A stretch of DNA of 55,296 bases from a bacterium (lineage in GTDB: Bacteria > SAR324 > XYD2-FULL-50-16): NCBI GenBank assembly GCA_024275165.1, contig JAJRZQ010000017.1:1-55296 (forward strand). Reading direction: 5' to 3'. Position numbers and translations under genes: made by a program. Each line of letters starts with the position of its first letter. Position 1 is the stretch's first letter. This document shows positions 50,497 through 55,296 of the stretch, one piece after another. The notes under the pieces were generated by a model. That model saw only the letters and a list, made by a program, of their open reading frames with translations, had not been told where the DNA came from and made no database searches.

Positions 50497-51212
50497 TGAC
50501 CGCCGATAAGTTTACTCCAGAGGCTGTGCCTGTTATGCGACACAGCGCCTCCTTGGCCGAGGCGCAAGAGCGGTTAAAAGACCCAGACTATAAAGCCTCG
50601 GTCGCGCGCCGGCTAAAAAAAGAAGGAATGGAAATTGATGACGAAGGGAAATTGAAAATCGTCGATATCCCCAAAATACTCCAAACCCTTAACAATATCC
50701 CGCCCCCTTTAAGCCTGGAGGGTATTAATGCTCGATTAGCCAATTGGCCCACGGCCTTGTTGCGGTCTGACGCTCTTGTGCCTGCCGATTTAGCGACCAT
50801 TTCTAAAAAAGGTGGGTGGATATGGCTGCAAGCCTTGGATCAACGACTTGGCGGAGAGGTGGCAACCGCAATCGTTAGGGGTTGGTTGGCCAAAGAGCCC
50901 AGGGCAAGAGCTCGTTGGATCAAGACCGAGACTTGGTTGCAGGCTCAACGGCCCAAAGAGGCGGGGGCTGATCGTCCTCCGTTGCCTAAAGCCCTTGGAA
51001 TTACGGTTATCCAAGGCTTTTGGCCAGCGGCGACCACTGAATGGGCGCATACCCGCTTGGCGCATTGGGTTGATGATCTGGATCAAGGTGAGAGCAAATG
51101 GGTCATTTTTTTAGATCGACACCCTGCCCGCAATGTTTTTTTGCCCGAAGATTTGGATTTAGAGGGGATGCAGCGCACCCTTGAATCGCGCTGTAAAAAG
51201 TACAGACTATAA
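50496..51212 (+). CDS. Phage protein of unknown function, 238 aa
   Basis: ATG 50496 overlaps the GemA stop (TAATG); an in-frame GTG lies 6 bases before. The product is soluble and Trp-rich (KKGGWIWLQALDQRL, AKEPRARARWIKTETW), and ends with a helix RTLESRCKKYRL. No family is recognised. It precedes the DUF3164 gene by 12 bases. Confidence 0.65.
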   Translation: MTADKFTPEAVPVMRHSASLAEAQERLKDPDYKASVARRLKKEGMEIDDEGKLKIVDIPKILQTLNNIPPPLSLEGINARLANWPTALLRSDALVPADLATISKKGGWIWLQALDQRLGGEVATAIVRGWLAKEPRARARWIKTETWLQAQRPKEAGADRPPLPKALGITVIQGFWPAATTEWAHTRLAHWVDDLDQGESKWVIFLDRHPARNVFLPEDLDLEGMQRTLESRCKKYRL

Positions 51213-51224
51213 AAGGAGTAGAGC

Positions 51225-51845
51225 ATGGCAGATACACAAGTTATTAACGATAAGGTTTATTGGGTTAACCCCCAAGGCGCATTGATCCCCCAAGAGCGGG
51301 TCAAAAAAGAGGATCAAATTAAAGAGGAGTTGTTAGACGATATTAGTACTCGCTGGGCCGATGCTCAAACAGCGCTGCGACAACTTAAGGCTTGGATTTA
51401 CAGCGAGGTGGGCGCTTATTTGATTTTGATCCAAGAGCAATACGGCGCTCCGCCCCGTAAAGCCGAAGGGCTTACCTTAAAAGATTTTACTGGTCGGCGA
51501 AAATTGGAAATCAAGGTTGCCAGCTTGATCGATTTTGATGAGCGGCTGCAAGTGGCTAAGGGCCTCATCGACCAATGCATCGACCGCTGGAGTGAAAATA
51601 GCGATCAAAACTTGGTCACGGTAATCAAAGATGCCTTTAGGGTCAACCAAGAGGGACGAGTCTCCATCCCTCGCATTTTGGGGCTACGGCGATTAAATAT
51701 TGCGGATAAGGATTGGCAACAAGCCATGACCGCTATCACCGACTCGGTAATTGTCGAGCATACCAAAAAATACATAAGACTGTACCAACGAAGCGAGGAC
51801 GAGGGCAAATGGATAGCCCTGCCTCTGGATTTGGCCAGTTTGTAG
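51225..51845 (+). CDS. DUF3164 family phage protein
   Basis: This 206-aa protein is well conserved in Mu-like phages, with VYWVNPQGALIPQERVKKED at the start, a long helix region with LTLKDFTGRRKLEIKVA and a C-terminal SVIVEHTKKYIRLYQRSEDE. The function is not known to me. It has an AAAGGAG site before ATG 51225. It marks this as a typical Mu-like early region. Confidence 0.85.
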   Translation: MADTQVINDKVYWVNPQGALIPQERVKKEDQIKEELLDDISTRWADAQTALRQLKAWIYSEVGAYLILIQEQYGAPPRKAEGLTLKDFTGRRKLEIKVASLIDFDERLQVAKGLIDQCIDRWSENSDQNLVTVIKDAFRVNQEGRVSIPRILGLRRLNIADKDWQQAMTAITDSVIVEHTKKYIRLYQRSEDEGKWIALPLDLASL

Positions 51846-51857
51846 GGGGTAGCAGAG

Positions 51858-52376
51858 ATGGAACAACCGCAAAAACAAGCCGGCGAAATGATCAAACGAC
51901 ACGAAGGGTTAAAGTTAAAGCCTTATCGTTGCACGGCAGGCAAGCTAACCATCGGCTATGGTCGCAACCTGGATGATCGGGGCATCACCGAGCACGAGGC
52001 TGAGCTATTGCTTGCCACTGATTTGGCTCAAATCACCGGCGAATTGGATCGCTACCTGCCTTGGTGGCAAAGTCTACCTCAAGCCGCCAAAGAGGTCTTA
52101 GTAGATATGGCCTATAATCTGGGGACCAGCGGCTTACTCAAGTTTAAAAAAACCTTGGCGGCTCTGCAAGCAAAGCGGTGGAAAGAGGCCGCGATAGAAA
52201 TGCTCAATAGCCGCTGGGCCAAACAGGTCGGCCCCCGGGCGATTGAACTGAGTGTGATCATCAAAAGGCTGGTCAATGCCGAGCCGACCCCTGCCCAAAT
52301 GCAGCAACAAATTAAAGAGGTTTGGGACGAGATCAATCGCCTCCAAGCCATCGTGGATGAGCGTCAAAAGAGGTAG
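51858..52376 (+). CDS. GH24 phage lysozyme (endolysin)
   Basis: This 172-aa muramidase cleaves peptidoglycan at lysis. The catalytic glutamate is E16 in IKRHEGLKLKPY, and the position of T4 Asp20 is C25 (RCTAGKLTIGYGRN), with T31 matching T4 Thr26. The Cys variant is common in phage GH24 enzymes. DMAYNLGTSGLLKF is the C-terminal lobe motif. There is no signal peptide or SAR helix, so a holin is needed; none was identified. Its place before the Mor-like gene is unusual compared with Mu. Confidence 0.9.
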   Translation: MEQPQKQAGEMIKRHEGLKLKPYRCTAGKLTIGYGRNLDDRGITEHEAELLLATDLAQITGELDRYLPWWQSLPQAAKEVLVDMAYNLGTSGLLKFKKTLAALQAKRWKEAAIEMLNSRWAKQVGPRAIELSVIIKRLVNAEPTPAQMQQQIKEVWDEINRLQAIVDERQKR

Positions 52377-52378
52377 CT

Positions 52379-52747
52379 GTGCCTGCTGTCGCTATAAATG
52401 ACCTACTCGATGCGCTTGGTAGCGCAGCCCTAAAAGCTTTGATTGAGGCCAAGAGCGGGCAAGCTGTTTGGGTGTCTAAAACCCCGGCAGGCTGGATGAT
52501 CGCGGCAATGGGCGAAGTAGCGGCAAAAAAACTTTGCGCAAACTACGGAGGCGAACAGCTGGTCATCCCTGTGGGCCGCGCGTTTAAAAGCGCCGATTTG
52601 CAAAACCGCATCGAAGAGTTGCGCAAGCAAGGCGCAACCATCAATCAGATTGCAGAGCAGCTAAGGCTGCACTCTGATACGGTGTACAAACGGCTCAGCG
52701 ATATCGCTGACCCGAATCAATTAACTCTATTTGAGGTGAAAAAATGA
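52379..52747 (+). CDS. Mor-like transcription activator
   Basis: This 122-aa activator belongs to the Mor/C family that switches on middle and late Mu genes. It begins at GTG 52379 behind AGAGGT. The C-terminal half has a dimer part with KKLCANYGGEQLVIPVGRAF and a helix-turn-helix GATINQIAEQLRLHSDTVYK. It would turn on genes beyond the window or the tail operon. Its stop overlaps the next gene by 4 bases. Confidence 0.88.
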   Translation: MPAVAINDLLDALGSAALKALIEAKSGQAVWVSKTPAGWMIAAMGEVAAKKLCANYGGEQLVIPVGRAFKSADLQNRIEELRKQGATINQIAEQLRLHSDTVYKRLSDIADPNQLTLFEVKK

Positions 52748-52944
52748 ATAAAAACAGTAAATCCTGGGCGCAGATTGTGCCCATGGGAAAAAACGGGGTG
52801 TTTGCGATCCAACTACTCAAAGACAATGCTGATGGCAGGGCTTGGGTAGACTACCAAAAAGGCAAAAAAGTTTGGAAAGGCACCCGCAAGGAGGCCAATG
52901 AGCTGATTGATAAAATGGGATGGGCGCTGTTGGGGTTGCCATGA
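52744..52944 (+). CDS. Small phage protein, 66 aa
   Basis: Overlaps both the Mor-like stop and the HD gene start by 4 bases each. It begins MNKNSKSWAQIVPMGKNGVF and contains DYQKGKKVWKGTRKEANELI. It is basic, alpha/beta and soluble. No family is recognised. The double overlap argues it is expressed. Confidence 0.65.
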   Translation: MNKNSKSWAQIVPMGKNGVFAIQLLKDNADGRAWVDYQKGKKVWKGTRKEANELIDKMGWALLGLP

Positions 52945-53570
52945 ACGCCGGTTTTAGCCCTGTTATGCGAACTGCCAGCGGATTGAGGTATAACCCTTTC
53001 CGGCCTAACCCGGCGGCGGTACAAATTGAAGATATCGCCGCTGGGTTGGCTCGCGTGAGTCGCTATGGCGGCAATCAACCTGGTGAGAGCAACTACAATA
53101 ACGCCTCGCACAGTCTTTGCGTGCTGAGCGCAGGGTTCGCAAAAGGCGAAGGTGGACTTGACCCTCTAATCGAGTTGGATTTGCTGTTGCACGACGCCCC
53201 AGAGGTCTATTTAGGGCTGGATATAGCCAGCCCCCTAAAACGCTATGTGCGAATCGGCGGCAGGGCCGTCGGTGATTTAGAGTTTGATTGGATGCGCGCG
53301 ATCTTTGAAGGCTTGGGTTTGCCGCCTGAGGCGTTGGATAATCCTGTGTTGCGGGATGCCGTGGCGCAAGCGGATGAATTGACAAGACAAATCGAGGAGG
53401 CGGTGATTTGGGAAGTAGAGAGCAAACCGAAAGATGATTGCGCGCCACTACTCGCATGGGTGTTAACTCGAGTAATGCGTCAACGCCCATGGCAACAAGA
53501 CCGAGACGAATTCTTGTCAAATTACTATTTTTTAAAAGAGGCTCAACGAGCCGAATTGAGGGAAATATGA
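52941..53570 (+). CDS. HD-domain phosphohydrolase, YfbR-like
   Basis: This 209-aa protein has an HD metal site: H in NNASHSLCVLSA and HD in LDLLLHDAPEVYLG, with IASPLKRY following, which matches YfbR-like 5'-nucleotidases. Such phage enzymes could change nucleotide pools, for example dNMP dephosphorylation. ATG 52941 overlaps the previous stop; a longer frame from 52920 is not needed. The substrate is inferred. Confidence 0.82.
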   Translation: MNAGFSPVMRTASGLRYNPFRPNPAAVQIEDIAAGLARVSRYGGNQPGESNYNNASHSLCVLSAGFAKGEGGLDPLIELDLLLHDAPEVYLGLDIASPLKRYVRIGGRAVGDLEFDWMRAIFEGLGLPPEALDNPVLRDAVAQADELTRQIEEAVIWEVESKPKDDCAPLLAWVLTRVMRQRPWQQDRDEFLSNYYFLKEAQRAELREI

Positions 53571-53773
53571 ATATACCTATCCATTTAGAGATCCACTTGC
53601 ACCTAAGTATTGATTCAGCGACAGGTACCACACAAGTGCGGGTTGCGCCTCAGGAGCAGGTTGTTACGCCCAACTGCGATGCAGTCGAAAACTTACTAAA
53701 ACCAACCGGCCAAATGGCAAAAGGCAAGAATTTGTCCGACCAATTGCCGGCTAGTTATTTGAGGCTTGTGTAA
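53567..53773 (+). CDS. Small phage protein, 68 aa
   Basis: ATG 53567 overlaps the HD stop (ATGA). The product begins MNIPIHLEIHLHLSIDSATG, a strand-rich His-containing start, with a Lys/Pro-rich second half. No family is recognised. The overlap makes it part of the operon. Confidence 0.6.
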   Translation: MNIPIHLEIHLHLSIDSATGTTQVRVAPQEQVVTPNCDAVENLLKPTGQMAKGKNLSDQLPASYLRLV

Positions 53774-53799
53774 ATGGCGGTGGCCTGATCACGGGCAAG

Positions 53800-53855
53800 C
53801 CCAATCCCCTGACCCGCTGCCTCCCCTGGGAATGGGCGAAAGAAGAGTTTTTGAG
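53800..53855 (+). repeat. Diverged repeat shared with 54811-54855
   Basis: About 46 bases here resemble 54811-54855; in matching frames they encode LPWEWAKEEFL and LPWEWAKKEFL. The frame here runs to 53912 without an obvious start codon, so it may be a gene fragment. The gap 53774-53934 otherwise holds no gene that I can support. Confidence 0.4.
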
Positions 53856-53934
53856 TGAGGCGGTGATTTTAACCGACCTTCTGCCCGATAATTCAAGCAA
53901 TGGATTTTTATAATGAACCGCTCCAACAAGAACG

Positions 53935-54303
53935 ATGCTTTATAAAAGAACTTGGCTGAACGAAACCTCAAAAATGCTGGCTCAAAAATCTCAATCGCTT
54001 TTGTGCTTTTGTGGAGAGTCCGCTTGCGCAAAGTTAATTCATTGTACTCACAACGCGGCATCCTATATCCAAACCGACTGCGGAATGAAATTTAACCCCT
54101 ATGAGCTTGAAAAATATACTAAATTAAGAGGTGTTTTTATTGAAGACAAAGAAAATTTTGAGCGGGCCGTAACCTATGCCGACTGTTTGATTCATGACTG
54201 GAATAAGCTAGTCGCGTCGCCTAATAAAAGCAAAACAAAATCTGTAACTCATGGCGACAAAGGCACATTAAAAATCGAGAAGAATAGGCAACTGAGTTTT
54301 TAA
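53935..54303 (+). CDS. Cys-containing hypothetical phage protein, 122 aa
   Basis: ATG 53935 has only a weak ribosome site; another ATG lies at 53974. The N-terminal part contains CFCGESACAKLIHCTHNAA and TDCG, a possible metal site, and the rest is helical and Lys-rich. No family is recognised. It is more AT-rich than the operon before it. Confidence 0.5.
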   Translation: MLYKRTWLNETSKMLAQKSQSLLCFCGESACAKLIHCTHNAASYIQTDCGMKFNPYELEKYTKLRGVFIEDKENFERAVTYADCLIHDWNKLVASPNKSKTKSVTHGDKGTLKIEKNRQLSF

Positions 54304-54512
54304 GATGAACGCGCGCCCTAGACCGATCCTCCGCTGGTGCCATGCCCGGGCAAAAATGGACAAAGAAGATGTCTATTTTGCCCATAGTCATCGGTGAATA
54401 TTAAGACGGCCAGTATCGAGATTGACTCGATCCGAGCTAAGAGTAGCCCTAGCGGGGCCAGATTGGGAAGTTTTTGGTAAGTTGATTTTTAATAATTAAA
54501 ACAAGGCATAAG

Positions 54513-54809
54513 ATGAAACATAAACAGAATTTATCAGGGATTGAGTTAATTGCCGCTGAGCGCGGACGCCAGATCATTAAAGAGGGTTTTACCTCAAAGC
54601 ATGACCAGCAGCATCAATACTCCGACCTTGCCCAGGCGGGGGTAGCCTATGCTGTTTTTGCGATTGGAGGCGAGGGGTCGGAAGAATTTGCGGAAAGGTT
54701 ATGGCCTTTCGAGGGTGAGTTTAAGCCAAAAGGACTAACCGAAGACTTGACTCGTGCCGGGGCCTTAATTGCCGCGGCCTTGGATCGGGCCATTGAGCAG
54801 GATTTGTAA
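54513..54809 (+). CDS. Small conserved-looking phage protein, 98 aa
   Basis: The product begins MKHKQNLSGIELIAAERGRQ and contains EGFTSKHDQQHQYSDLAQAG and a C-terminal LIAAALDRAIEQDL. The ER-RQ...EG...HD..H pattern is frequent in phage early regions. The function is unknown. The 209 bases before it hold only a 30-codon frame (54305-54397, MNARPRPILRWC) without a ribosome site. Confidence 0.65.
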   Translation: MKHKQNLSGIELIAAERGRQIIKEGFTSKHDQQHQYSDLAQAGVAYAVFAIGGEGSEEFAERLWPFEGEFKPKGLTEDLTRAGALIAAALDRAIEQDL

Positions 54810-54897
54810 TACCCTTAACCTGCTACCCTGGGAGTGGGCAAAAAAGGAGTTTTTGATCAACAACTCAGCTTGGATGAGCAAATTCATTTTTAAAGTT

Positions 54898-55296
54898 ATG
54901 AATACGGGAATCAGATGCAAACAATGTAACCGCTTAATCCAAGGAAAAAGATCTGACGCCAAATTTTGTTCTGAAAGCTGTCGTGTATATTTTTTCCGAA
55001 GACAGAAACAAAGGGCTGGCCAAATTGCTTCAATCAGGCCTGTAATGGATATCAAATTTTTAGATAGCCGTGACACTATCGGTTTGGCCTGTGATTTTAC
55101 GGGGTTTCCCAATCTGGCGATGATGAAGATATCAGCATACGCAAAACAACACGGAGTAAAAGTAGAACTCTTTGACCCTACAAAAAACTATAGTCAAGTG
55201 TTTGCCTCGAAGGTGTTTTCTTTTTCTCCAGAGCTTGAAGGACTACCTGAAGATACGATCAAAGGGGGAACTGGTTGGGGGTTAAATAACTGGTTA
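54898..55296 (+). CDS. Partial zinc-finger protein with possible B12-binding/radical SAM-type N-terminus
   Basis: The frame is open to the window end (133 codons). It begins MNTGIRCKQCNRLIQGKR, with CKQC and CSESC forming a zinc finger at residues 7-29. After a linker, FPNLAMMKISAYAKQHGVKVE, SKVFSFSPE and IKGGTGWG resemble the N-terminal domain of a family of phage/bacterial radical SAM-like proteins; this is recalled from pattern, not searched. The start is uncertain: ATG 54874 or TTG 54853 (AAGGAG just upstream) are in frame. Confidence 0.5.
   Translation, partial: MNTGIRCKQCNRLIQGKRSDAKFCSESCRVYFFRRQKQRAGQIASIRPVMDIKFLDSRDTIGLACDFTGFPNLAMMKISAYAKQHGVKVELFDPTKNYSQVFASKVFSFSPELEGLPEDTIKGGTGWGLNNWL

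Noticed and set aside
54305-54397. 30-codon frame MNARPRPILRWC...
   Set aside because: It has no ribosome site or family, and short frames like this are expected by chance.
1-55296. CRISPR array, rRNA operon or replication origin
   Set aside because: No regularly spaced identical repeats, rRNA-like sequence or DnaA-box cluster was seen in reading the window.

Overview
The window is bacterial DNA from a motile, chemotactic Gram-negative. Evidence includes two outer-membrane porin-like proteins ending in Phe, a soluble lytic transglycosylase, the murein-recycling ligase Mpl, lipoproteins with lipoboxes, flagellins with FliD and FliS, an MCP and CpxP/R/A-like envelope-stress genes. TrmFO, Mpl, a PocR-type kinase, a DUF3334 protein and SiaB/SiaC together suggest a proteobacterium-like lineage, possibly delta-like. 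The sequence alone does not fix the taxon.

Chromosomal part, 1 to about 37.7 kb. 0.1-3.5 kb: a cut-off membrane protein, trmFO, a lytic transglycosylase and a TudS(DUF523)-DUF1722 protein of the RudS type, so two tRNA-modification genes lie close together. 3.5-7.1 kb: an orphan OmpR/PhoB-type regulator next to two duplicated porins, with an 11-bp-phased direct repeat between regulator and first porin. 7.2-10.3 kb: a pentapeptide-repeat lipoprotein, an unknown gene, a candidate intergenic RNA with a strong terminator, and an MFS transporter behind a short upstream ORF. 10.5-18.5 kb: polA, ridA, mpl, an unknown gene overlapping mpl, and a PocR-HisKA-HATPase-REC hybrid kinase with a small membrane protein. 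18.5-22.4 kb: small unknown genes in divergent orientation, then a Spy/CpxP-like lipoprotein, response regulator and sensor kinase. 22.4-28 kb: MCP, a DUF3334 (CheX-like) protein, SiaB kinase and SiaC phosphoprotein, an FKBP-type isomerase and a 53-aa membrane protein. 28.3-36.4 kb: two flagellins, FliS and an unusually long FliD (1028 aa), all on the minus strand. Three near-identical 217-219 bp elements with inverted ends flanked by TTAA, plus two end fragments, are scattered through the host part.

Mobile part, about 37.6 kb to the window end. A tRNA-Leu(UAA) gene is followed at once by three GACTCACAT repeats, then by a minus-strand tail/baseplate module (truncated DNA methylase, two small proteins, collar-domain tail fibre, gp48-, gp47/J-, gp46/W- and gp45-like proteins). 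After two plus-strand accessory genes (64 aa and 275 aa with a C-terminal membrane helix) comes a plus-strand Mu-like early region: an S24 repressor whose DNA-binding domain resembles that of the transposase, operators, a small zinc-ribbon protein, MuA-like transposase, MuB-like ATPase, GemA/gp16, DUF3164, GH24 lysozyme, Mor-like activator, an HD phosphohydrolase and several small unknown genes. The window ends inside a zinc-finger protein.

The tail module runs opposite to the early region, and head, sheath and tape-measure genes are absent between them. Either two prophages are abutted or nested (one at tRNA-Leu, one Mu-like), or one transposable phage has an unusual inverted layout. The most promising undescribed item is the accessory pair at 42988-44036, placed where prophages often carry defence genes. 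Other items worth pursuing are the TTAA-flanked repeats, the candidate RNA at 8.7-8.9 kb, the DUF3334-SiaB-SiaC cluster and the repeat-inserted FliD.
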